Source: Aurelia coerulea (Eukaryota; Cnidaria; Scyphozoa; Semaeostomeae; Ulmaridae). Taken from it: a DNA stretch of 64,000 nucleotides. This document shows positions 12,801-24,800 of this stretch, one piece after another (position 1 is the first letter of the stretch; each line of letters begins with the position of its first letter). Below the pieces are notes generated by a model. The model was not told the DNA's origin, ran no database searches, and was given only the letters and a program-made list of their open reading frames with translations. The position numbers and the translations under genes are program-made. The DNA is taken from NCBI GenBank assembly GCA_039566865.1, contig CM076943.1:43408663-43472662 (forward strand), read 5' to 3'.

Positions 12801-15800
12801 GCCTTCCATTAAGTATGGAAGAATTCGTTCTGTGTGAGTGTTTTTGCCATTAAGTATGGCCTTTCATTAAGTATGAAAGAACACGATCGGTTTAAGTATC
12901 AGCCACCCTCCACATTTTGCCTTTACTCCAGCCACTGTCGCATTTCCTAAACCCCACGTACTAGTAGGTAAAAGTAGGTATTTGACTTGTAGTGGTATAC
13001 ATCGTAGTTTGTTGATTTATGATAAGGCTTCGTGCAAACAAAACATTTTATGTGTCTTTCTGCAAGGCTTGAGGCAACAACACAGAGGGGAAATTAAACG
13101 ATGGTATTGAGACTACGGAACACTTTTTGTTGCTCTGCCCGTCCTTTGAGGTTGAACGTCGAAATCTTCTCGCTAGAGTGTTTGATTTGCTGCGACCATT
13201 TGGACATATCGATCTTTCAAATGAGGTTTTGACGCAACTTTTATTATATGGTGATAAAGACCTTCCAAAGGACCTCAACAGAAATATACTCGAGCTGACT
13301 CTACATTACATCCACGCAACTGGTCGCTTCAGTTGAGATCACCGTAAATCTAGTTAAACGTCACCAAACCACTAAGTCCATTTTCGTAAAGTTTCTTGTC
13401 GTAGAGTCCTGTCCATATATTCCTTTGCAAGCCTGTTTCACATTGGATGTTTTATTGGATGGCTTATATTAGAAATCCAGACCCGATAGCGGTGTCTCGA
13501 GCCATGGGGACCTTGGGTGGGGAGCAGTGACGGGGACGGTTGTTGTCGTTGTTGTTTTCATAAGCCGGCGTTCCAATTGTTAACTATTATATTTTGGCCT
13601 GACATCTAATGTGAAACCGGCTCAAATATTTATTTGTAAAATGTTTTTATAATTAGCATTTCTATCTGTATTAGTTGTAGCGTATGTATAGTAGTTTGTA
13701 GTAGTTATATTTTAATTTATATTAATTCCAGGGGGTAGACATGACATTTTGCTCCTCCTGGTCCCCGTCCTTGTAGTGTTATATAGTAGATTGTAGGTAG
13801 TGTTTAGGTAATTTTTGTTGTAAATTTTTATATTGAATATAAAAAAAAGTCCATATTCATAAAGAAAATATTTCCAAGAGACATACACTTTGACAAGAAA
13901 ATCAATTCCATTTGTGATTAGACCCATTGAGGGCGACGGTACTCTAATTAAGAAACATTTACTACTAAAACACCGACATTTTCATGCGAAATTTAAAAAA
14001 CTTTAAGTACTAAGTGCTGATCCAACAAGTTTCTTATAAAAAAAACGTGTAATGGACTTACGTTTCCCAACTATTCTCTATTCAAGAAAATCACAGTCTT
14101 TGCCTTTTATCGGAAGCAATCCCGTTCCCGCAACGAAAATAAAGCTACGGTCATTATGCTGTGATCCACCATAGTTGCAACTTTCCAGTCAGTGATCGAA
14201 TTTGATAATAAGCAGTCAAATAAAGATGTTTGCAGTATGTTTACTTCAATTTAGTGGTTACAAGACAGCATAAACTGCGGTAATAGGAAACCCGTTTTCG
14301 CATTTTAGACAGAAAACAACGTGGCAAGATGAATATAAGTGCGAAAATTGTAAGCAATTCAAGGCTTCGCTGAATTTGAATTATGGCTGAATTCTCAGTA
14401 GGCCCACATTACCCCACCTGGTAAAAAAATAAAAATAAAAAGAACAATCGCGTCAATGACTTCGAAATAAACGTTATTTCATTTGTAAAAGACCAAACTC
14501 TCACCTCATGGCCATTTAATTGACCAGAAAAGCAAAACAACAGTGGCAGGAGAAAGTTTTCTTCGGCTTTGAAATTCTTGCACAATAGGCCGTTCAGTAA
14601 AGTTATTTTATAAACCGATTGGAGATACATTTAAGACGAATATTTTATGTAAAAAGGCAGTTTATTGTGCATACATTAAAAGAAAAATAGGCATCCTTAT
14701 TTCCATTTAACGAGAAAGGATATTTCTAGCGAAAAGCTCAGTAGACCCACTTTTCCCCGTAGACCCACATTACCCCCACCCTACCCTAGTCCTTCAAACA
14801 GGGTTCTCTGGCGAGCTTTAGCTGACTTAGATGCTACATCTATTACTTGCGTGCTCGTGAAATTACAATTTTCCATAGCGTGAATGCGTGAAAAGCCAAA
14901 ATAGTGTGCGTGAATGCGTGAATCGCAACCCCTATGGGGGGCCCCTTAGGTGTGCATAGTCAACTCAACTGGTACAACCATATTGATACTATCAACATGA
15001 AGATCCTTCAAGCCCCTAGACTTATCAAGTAGCCCCATCTGAGTTACTGTTACTCCGTATGGAGCTGCTGTAGTGTCCAACATCAACGTTTTGCCAAAAT
15101 ACAAATAGATGAACAAGGCTAGAGTCGGTAGGAAGGGAGCACTTGTCATTTTTGTACCAGGCTTGTGCTGCTGAAGAGGGTATTATTTCAGCAATGTTGC
15201 ATCCACAATTTTCAAAATATTTTCTTTGTTACGGGGTCTTAACTGGGGATTTGCAATTTTTGTTTTGTTTTCTTGCCGATTTGCTCCCAAACAGGTTAGT
15301 CCATTTGAAGAAGATCGCGTAAGAATCTCCTTATGCAGTGGCATATCCCTATTCCAGATCCGATCAACTGTTGCCTTGGAGGCTTTGGCGTTTGCAAGCT
15401 CGCAATGTTTGTCTTCTCTCCTCTGCGAGGTTTCTTTGTTTTTCTTCATTATTTTCATCGTTCTGTGGTCCGCAATCTTGCGAAGGGAGAAAGGGAACGA
15501 ACCTTTCCTCCTCTTCCCTCATTTTTTCTGAAGAACCTCATGGAGGAGAGCAATGTTTTTGTGAAAGAAGATAAGGCTCACATCCTTAAAGAGAATCAAC
15601 GGAGATAAAAGCCCCGCGTGGAAGGAGTCTGGGTATTCTATTATTAGCCTATTGTATTTGATGATTTTGAGACGTCAGTGGATATTGTTTAGCTAGAGGA
15701 ATAATAGCCTGCGTAGGAGTTTTCTTTGTCCTATTTATAGATTGCCTCTACTTAGCTCCGTTGATTCACTTTAATGGTCGCTAGAGCACGCGTAAATCAT

Positions 15801-18800
15801 CCAATTTCATGCTAATCAACCAAAGGGGGGGGGGGGGGGTACTCTGGTATATTCAGGATAGGGATGCTCATGTTACTTTTTTGGGTCTAAAATTCAGGCA
15901 AGGATTTTTTTTTGGGTCAATGATTTGTACATTTTTTTGGGTTGAAGAAGTTCTGGCTCACTTTTTTGGGTCTCAAATATGAGAAAAAGTAAAAAAATTG
16001 GGAAAATAAAATTTACAAACAAGTAACAGTACTAAAATTGAAAAATATAAATATCCAAACACATTATGAGAAATCTAATCAGTTGGAGCACTTTTATCCA
16101 GATTTAAGATACTGAATTCATAACTTTTGGGTATGAAATTATTATTATTATTATTAAATATCTATTTAAAGTAGGCTAAAAACTGAATAGCTAAATTGCA
16201 GCTAATTAAGGCCTACTATTTACAATATACATAATTTACAATAAAACTAAAATTAATATATATTACAGGACAAATCAGAGTTAAAATCTATCATGTTAGA
16301 AACCCAACTTGCGGGATATATACTTTGCAAAGCCTACAGTTGCATGTTCCACCATTCCAACATCTAATTCGTTTTTTGAACATAGGAAGGCTGTTTAATT
16401 GTTTTAGTTCTTGCGGTAAATGCTGCCACAGTTTATTTCCAAGGTAAGTAATGGACTCAACTCCAAAGGACGTAGTTCGTACTTTTGGCAGTTCAGCGTC
16501 ATTACCATGCCTTAGGCAGTACCTAATATTTCGTTGCATGAAAATATCCTTCATAAATGGTGGATTCAGACCGCATTTTGTTTTATAAATTTCAGTCATG
16601 AGCAACTGTAGGTTTCTTACATGGATTGGCACCAATTTAGATTGCTCCAGGAGAAAACCGAAATCATTCTCGTAATCTTTATATGCAATGCGTAATGCCC
16701 TTTCTTCAATATGATTTATTCTATGATTCAAAGCTCTATCATAGAACATCCAAACAAGAGGACAGTAGCTGAAATGGGACAAAACGAACGCCCTCATTAA
16801 CTGCTGCAGTTTTTCAGTGTCCATGTATCGTGAAATTCGAGCAAGAGCGTGGAGTTTTTGGCTGGCCTTTTTGCAAACAGTCTTGACGTGTTGCTTGAAA
16901 GAAAGTGATTTATCAAAGGTTATACCGAGAAGATTTTCCTCTGAACTTTCTTTCACATAGGCCTCGCCTATTTTAATTGTCGGAAATATAACTACCGTTA
17001 TTAAACGTCGGAAAAATTATTTTTTTGGGTTGATGCGTTGTACCCCCGGCCGGAGCATACCTGAGTACACCCCCCTGGGACCAAGGGACCTACCCTGTAG
17101 GCATTGCCTATTGCCTGTACTGTTTTGTGACATAGTACACAGAGTAAATGCTTTAGAGGTTCTTTCGTTACAGTGATTTTCAAATTCTAACGTCTGTTAG
17201 CGTTGACCAATCAAACATCACGCTGTCTGATTCCCTGTAATCAGCTCGTCTAACAGTTGATCTCGTATTAAATCAACACCGAAATTTGAAACCACAAAAT
17301 CATTCTTACGTCATTTTGACAGGACAGCGATTACTCTCTTTTGATCCTTACTGTAATAAACCATAGAATAAACACAGTTCCTACAAGGTAGGCGCCCTTT
17401 AAGCAATCAATGAGATGGCCGCTTTCTAGCCCCTGGAGACAAGATTGGTCGTTTGAGGTGAATTTTCTAGTACCCTCGCGAAGACTTAAATGGATGCTAA
17501 ATTACTTCAGTTATTTGCAATGTTTTTGATCAATCAGTTGCAGGGATGTCCGTCCAGAGTTGTTTACATATTTAGGCACATAGCATGTTTGGAGCTACCG
17601 GGTGACCCAAAAAAAGTGACCCAACGCAATCTGTTATAGAAATAAGTAAGTTGCTGATTGAAAAGCTTCAAACGTTGTTCTGTTGCTAAAAGACCAGCTT
17701 AAGTTATGAGTATGTTTCGCAATTGTTTTCGACACTGCAAATTTCCCGAATTAGCCCTATAGTGGTTGGGTTATCTGACACATTCTATTTTGGTTGGGAG
17801 CAAAACTAAGTTTCCGCAATCCGTGGAACAAAACCAAAGATAGGTTTTAGCCCTTTTTCGGAGGTTTGCTTGTTTACAGCGGGCCGCCATCTTTGAAAAT
17901 AGCGTGATCTGATTGGTCAATCCCCAAATCAAAACAAACTTCTCTGTCTATTGAAAACGAAATGTTGCCCTGTTCTCATAATGTAGGTGAAGTTGTAGAC
18001 TTGCTCCAATTCTATTTCTTTTTTCGTCAGTGATTCTTCGCTGGTGATTTATAGAGAGGAAATGCGAAGGAGCATGCGACGCCGGCCTCGTTTTCAATCA
18101 TCCGTATGCTCCTACCCATTTCCTACCATTATTATTATTTCTTTCTTTAAGGTAACTCTGCTTTCCGCTCTAGTGCACAGCGAAATGCCGTTTCGCAAAA
18201 CCACTCTCCTCAGAAAACAGTTAATTTCTCCAATATCATTCGGCCTATTGAAAAGCGGTAAAAAGGATGTTGTTTTGTATAATCTGGGCAATCGAAAGAT
18301 GTATAAATCGCAATGTTTCCGTCAACCCTGGCTTCGCAAATCCTTGCTCAAACCTTTTTGCTGATTTCAGAAAAGTGGATTTACCTCCAAAACTACTCGA
18401 AAATGTTTCGATTTTTTTTCGCTCAATCTTTAGCTAAGTAGTTGATCTACAACTTTGCCACGTCTGATTGAAAAGCTAGGCTAGATTTCCTGCAATCACC
18501 TTTCAAAAAACTGCAAAAATCATCGTTTTGTTTACATTTTGACGACGGAGCCCCTTTGATTTTGGAAATACGAGTTTGAGTACTGAATTGTTCTTCCCAT
18601 AGGTTGTTCGTAACAATGTGGGTTTCTTAGATTATAGATCAAGTTTCACTGCTGAGGTATCTCAGAATTAAGGTAATCAGGTGTTTTGGATTTGCACAGA
18701 GACTAGAAATGGCATAATCTTTGATACCAACTGCGATGGTACAAGGTTTCCCATCCTAATTCATCATAAAGTGCTCCTGCCCTTTCATTATATAATGCAC

Positions 18801-21800
18801 AGCTGAAATCATATTTTCACTACTTCCTGATTCGTTGAAAACATTATCTGTCCTTGTTTGGGTTGAGTAGAGGTTTCCAAGAGTTTTTTTCTTCACTTTC
18901 CAAGTAATATGATAAATTGTGCACTCTCACTTAACTAAATTTTGTGTATTTAAAGTTACGAATCTTCAATTTGCAGGATGGTAAAGGTTTGGGTTTAGTT
19001 AATGGTTTAGGTAGTGGTAGTGATAAATAGTTTGAGCGATGTTGTTGCCGTTGCTCTTGCTGTTGCTGTAAATTGATGATAACTTAAGATGGCGTGATGA
19101 GTCTAAATATCAATGCCTGCGACCTTTTCCTTTCTAGCTTGTCCACCGAACAGCAATATAAGCAGCTGCGGTGAAAATTCACTTTGCCAACAAACCAGTC
19201 CTGGCGCATACAATTGCTCATGTAAGAGTGGCTACAGTGGCGGTTTTAATTGCACTGACATAGACGAGTGTGCAACTGGTCAACATCAATGCAGTGTCAA
19301 TGCTGATTGTACAAATACCATTGGAAATTATACATGTCAATGTAAATTTGGTTATTTTGGAAATGGAACTACATGTGACGGTAAGAAAGCCAAAGTTGCA
19401 ATGTAAAATATCCACTTCGATGTACGTCTGCTGGTTGACCCATTAAAAACTTCAGCTGTTTTTTTAAAAATCACCGACATGTGATTATATTGTATCAATC
19501 CATGTACCGGGTGCGCCAAAATAAACTATGCACTTTTGGCAGTCCACGATAAATCGTACACTTAACCGATTTTGAAGATTTTTGACTTAATCTTTAGCAG
19601 AAAGACTGAATTAGATTCTAGGATTTTTTGCAAATTTTACGTTTTCAGTTTTTAGAGCTACGAACGAGTTTCTTAAAATTTTCGTTTTCGAAAACACTGA
19701 AAACGATCAAAAAAACATTGATCAAATTTTCTAAGACTCAACATGAATGGACAAAGAGAAAGCGTTTTCAAAGTGATTTGGGGATTTGAAAATTGATTAT
19801 TGTAAACTTCTGCACGAGAGTTATTTCAACGATTGGCCTGTTGCGAAATTCTGTAGCAGTTACAATAAAATGCTGCCCCAAAAGCCGTCACAAAATAAAG
19901 AATGTAACAAGACTCCATGCTTGCTGGCCTCATGACGCTTCCTCGCTTGTTTTTTTAACCCCCTTGACACAGGAACACAACCTGCACTAAAGCATAAATT
20001 CAATGACATCACAAAAGAAAAGACAGTTCTTTGTTTCCTTGAGAATATTATTACATTTCTCCAAAGATAGTACGAACTTTCGTACAGCCGCTTACAATTA
20101 ATCGATTTCTAAATCTCAAATCACCACGAAAAAGTGTTCTCTTTGTCCATTCATGTCGATTCTTTAGAAAATTTGATCAACGTCTTTTGATCGTTTTCAG
20201 TGTTTTCGAAAACGAAACTTTTAAGAAACTCGCTTGTAGCTCTTAAAACTGAAAACGGAAAAATTTGCGAAAATCCTAAAATCTAATTCAGGCTTTCTGC
20301 TAAAGATTAAGTCATAAATCTTCAAAATCGGCCCTGTGTACAATCTGTCGTGGCCTGTCAAAAGTGCATAGTTTATTTTGGCGCACCCGGTACCCTATTT
20401 TTCTTATTTATTTACAAAATATCCATCCACGAAAAAACTTCTGTGAGGAAAGAGTTCAAACAAACATTTCTCGAGGTTTTGGAGTATGCTTTAAAATCTG
20501 GTAACTTGTACAAAACACAAATTCCCACAAATGCAAGGCATCTGCAAACTGTGCAATGTATTTAAAGTTAGTTTCATTCTTGAAACAAATACGCTGAAAG
20601 ACGTTTTCAAAATCGGTGACGTAATCAAATTTTTGATACTTTTGGTTGCGTTACACTTTCTATTGGGCCACGTGGTCCAAGATATATTTTGCCGAAATTA
20701 CATTGCCACAAAGAGTAGAAAAGGGTAACTGGTGTTACCTTTCTTTCTCTCTCTCTTTCCATTCTCTCAAAATATGTAAGAGATCCAAGGTCACTTCAAT
20801 TTATTTCTATGTTCGCATATCAGCCATTTTTTGCAGTAATTCTACCTCTTCCTTGCAGATGGGTCGAATAGAATTGTTTGCAATGAATCTTCAATGACAT
20901 TGTACTTGGATAACCGGACACAGCTTTATAATGGCTCATTGATAACATTGAATGATACAAGTTGTACTGCCAAATATTATCCCCAAAATAATGAGTATAG
21001 GCTGGTTACTGCGTATGACAAATGTGGTACAACGAGAAGAGAGACATCGACGCATATCATTTATGAAAATGAAGTAACGTGGACATTGGGAAATACTTCT
21101 GCAGCAGTTTTCAGAGCAACTGGCAGAAAAACTAAATTTGTTTGTACATTTATCACGGCCACAGAAGGTAAAACCCTTTGCTAATTTGAAATCTTTTCGT
21201 GAAATTTTACTTTTGATTTGATGTTTATTTCTTTTTTCACGATAGTACGGCTACACTCAACAGTAACCAGACTAGACTCTTTGAAACTTTGGGGAAGTGC
21301 CCTCTCGTTATTCTCAGAACCATATACGCAGGTGACTTGAAACTTGGCACAAGTAACAAACACTATAAGGCAAACAATATGATGTCATTCGTTTTTGTTT
21401 ATGCGCGTGGTTAAGTGCTAATGTCACCTATTGTTGCTGAATTATGTATAAAGCCACATGGACTTTATCACGTAGAATCTCCAAATCAATAAAACATACA
21501 AAAATGAGATTTGAACAAGAGAAAAATTATATCCTTGCAATTCTTGTTTTGAAATTTTTACTTCATACCACTAATGTTTTTGCTGATGTTAGCATTAATC
21601 TATTTTGTATGGGTATGTCACGTGACCTGTGAGTCCTGAATGTGGCTAATAGATAATTAGTAGAAGTCAGGGAGGCTGGGGGACATAGCAAATGTCGTTT
21701 AAAACGCCGCAAATAAAACCTTTAGGGGGTTGGAATCCACCCCCCCCCCCCCATATGATTAGGGTTAAACGGGGTCTATATTACCATTGGTCACACATTG

Positions 21801-24800
21801 CAAGATTTGTTTTTCGACCAGAAAGTTTTAGAAATGAAAGATTTTATTCATTTGTTTCACTTAACAAGCATTTTATTCCTTTTAGTTGGTCATGGAACAT
21901 TTACAGTGTCACTGTCCATGTATCAAAACAGTACGTTCAGCACACCACCAAACATTTTCCCTGTCGCTGTTAGATTGGACCAAAGACTTTACTTCGAAGT
22001 GCAGGTTGGCACAAGGGACACTTCCCTTGTTCTTTTGATTGAGAAATGTTCTGCAACGCCAACTACCGATAAAAATCATGCATCAAGCTACGATCTTATA
22101 AAAGACAGGTACGTTGCTCCCAGATCACATTTCATTTCTAATCATAATAATGCCGCTATAACTTGGCGAAGGTTTGTGATAAATGATAAAGATTGTTGAG
22201 TGTAGGACCATATTACAAGGACGATATGAGAAGTGAATCGGGCATCGGTCGAAAGATTTGTAGAAGGGGAGTTTGAAAACTGAAAGTATTTTCCGCGTTT
22301 CAGGTAAGAAAAGGAGGCTTTTGTTCCCTGAAAGTTCTAACAATCTTCTTGTTTCAACCCGTATCAACATCATCGGAGAGCCTATTTCCACCCGACTTCA
22401 AATCTGCAATCCAACTTCTCGTGAATTGCATCATTTTTGTAATATTTACCAAAGATAAAACCCTAGTGGTATAGTGGCCTTTACTTTTTCAAATTAACCT
22501 AGTGTAACTCGTATTTTGACAAATTTTCTGTTACCTATCTGTTGAATATGACAAATAGCCTTAGAAGCACATGATACCAACATGCATCCTTCAAATTTCA
22601 ATTCAGAGGGATTTTGCTCTCAGATTATGTATGATTGATGTTGGTGCAATTTGAAACAAAATTTTGCAAGAATTCCTAGGCAAGCCCCCTTCTTTCATTT
22701 GTCAGCTGAAAACATTTTTTGATCCATCATAGTCCTAAAATTAGATCAGTTGAAATATTTGAGCCCCAACGTACGTTCACAAGACGAACACGCAAAAAGG
22801 ACGAATCCTCCTGCATATTATGAGGTTTGCTATCATGAGTTGATCTTTAGGCCATTACACAATTTTGCATAGCACCAAATATGTGTTCAAGAAATATTAA
22901 AGGGAGTGAGCAAAGCATAGGTTCCAAATCTTTAAAAAGGCTGGTGTAAAATTGAGTGACCTAGTTCTTTGAACTGAATGACTTCAAAGAAATTTTAGCT
23001 AATTCTCAATAATTCTACCGTTGGAATTTTCTGATATCTTCAATATTTTCAGAATTAGAGTGTTTTTCTTCTTTTTCAAGAATTCAAGGAAACTTTTCCA
23101 AAAAACTTAAAACCATCGTAATTTGCAAACATAACATGAAATAATTTCGAAGGAAACCATAGTTCATAAATGCCTACAATGTGGTGTCAAGCAAAAGTCT
23201 GTCACTCATCTGGTTTATGATTTAGAAATTTGATGACGTCACATCCTCAAATGAGTTGAAATGTAAGATACACTGTAATTTTGAAAAATATTCAGAATTT
23301 CTGGAAAGTCCAACGGTAGATTTATGGATAAGTATCTAAAGTTTCTTTCAAGCCATTCGATCAGAAGAAATAGGTCATTGAATTTTACACCCACCTTTTT
23401 AAGCCGAGATAAAGATTTGGAACCTATGCTAGTGAGCAATGGTGTATATGCTTCTCTATAAATGAAATAAAAAATACACTCAGACACAGCTTTGTATTTT
23501 TGGCTTTCAATTGTTGACAGAAGGTGTGGGGCATCAATTTGAATAGGCTATTTTTAGATTTTTCTGCTCTTTGCAAATGCAAGCTTTTAACCTTGCACAA
23601 ACCCTTTAAAGGGATTGTGCAGTGCTAAAAGCTTGCATCTGCACAAAGAAAAACAATCTGAAAATATCCCATTCAAAATTGAAGTTGCGCACGAGCCATG
23701 AACAGTGGATAGCCAAAGAAAGAATGATTTGTCTGAGCGATTTGTTCGTTCTATTTATCGACAAGCCTTTTCACCAATGCATGTTCCCTTATACTTTTTT
23801 TGAAGAATAAAATCATTTGACTTGAAGTGTGTGTAAACAAAACCTTGCCCCATGATTGGGTCTGTTTTTCTTGGTATCTCAAAGTGATCACATGATTTGA
23901 AAGACGTCTCTTGATTGGCTAGATTCCATTCAACATCGCTAAAGGAATGAACAATTTCGTTCGCTCTCGTTGAATATCTTACAGGCAGTTTAGAAACAAA
24001 CACATACACACGATGAAACGCTTGTCAGCCACACTGTCGACACACATGCTGCCAAAGATTTTGACCCATGTGTAATCATCACAAATGATTCTTTTTACTT
24101 TACAGATGTGCTACGGATACCACAGTTCAATTCATTTCTGCGACACCATCACACAAGATGAGATTCAGCTTCGTGTCATTCAAGTTCTACATGTATGCGC
24201 AAGTTTATCTCCATTGTCAAATTCTCATGTGTGGCATGCAATCATCTGACTCTCGCTGCATATCTGGCTGTCAAGGAAACAATATTAAAAGAAATCGAAG
24301 ATCGGTATCGCTGGTATCAGAGGAAGCAGGATTGATGTCATGGGGGAGGAAGGATAGCGAAGAGCAAGAAGTAAAGAATCCTCTACTTTCAAATACATAC
24401 AATCTCAATATTGGACCCTTTGTAGAAAGCAAAAATACATTAACTGGTAAGCCGTTTATTTATCAACGAAATTTTTAGTCTGAAATTCGTTTCATTAAAT
24501 TGTCTATTCACCAGCGATGATCCACTCGTTTCTTGATGGGAAGGGAAGACAAAAGTAACAGAATTTTTAACAAATCAGTTGCCTGGCTCTCTTTTCTGCA
24601 TCCGTGTCGATCAATTTGAATGAGAAAGATAACTAAATTCACCATTTTGCACCTGTGTGAATTCTTCTTCAAATTTTCTTGCTGGTAAATAAATTCATGA
24701 TGGCCTAAGCAGCATAAACCGGGGATGGATTGCAAAAGAAACAAAGCAAAACAAAGCAAAACAATGTTGTATGCAGAGTTTATTCAAAGTCAAATTGATT

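Larger units (their letters stand above)
9428..13095. mobile_element. 3.7 kb insertion splitting the LINE, flanked by a 21 bp duplication
   Basis: The 21 bases aaacgatggtattgagacta-c occur at 9407-9427 and 13096-13116, on the two sides of this segment, and the LINE reading frame runs through both. This is what an insertion with target-site duplication leaves. The insert has no terminal inverted repeats that I can see. It contains a 122 bp tandem duplication, a piggyBac-like element and a 58 bp minisatellite. A 21 bp duplication fits target-primed insertion, but no reverse transcriptase or poly-A tail is visible. Confidence 0.6.
2412..14944. mobile_element. 12.5 kb composite element bounded by 8 bp direct repeats
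   Basis: CTTAGGTG occurs at 2404-2411 and again at 14945-14952. Just inside are GCCCCCC...CATA on the left and CCCCTATGGGGGGCCC on the right, which form short inverted ends. Both ends then carry clustered GCGTGAA-type motifs in the same orientation. Further in, inverted segments match across the element: tagggtgg...gggtct near 2630 with agaccc...ccaccctacc near 14754, and attacacgtttttttta near 5677 with its complement near 14040. An 8 bp duplication suits hAT-type transposition. I saw no transposase; most of the length is later insertions. Confidence 0.55.

Noticed and set aside
15183..15608. Overlapping ORFs on both strands
   Set aside because: No recognisable domain in any frame, and both strands are open together, which points to composition rather than coding.
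18044..18364. 106-codon ORF on the + strand
   Set aside because: No domain, lies inside intron 2 of the ZP gene, no acceptor or donor in a usable phase that I could see.
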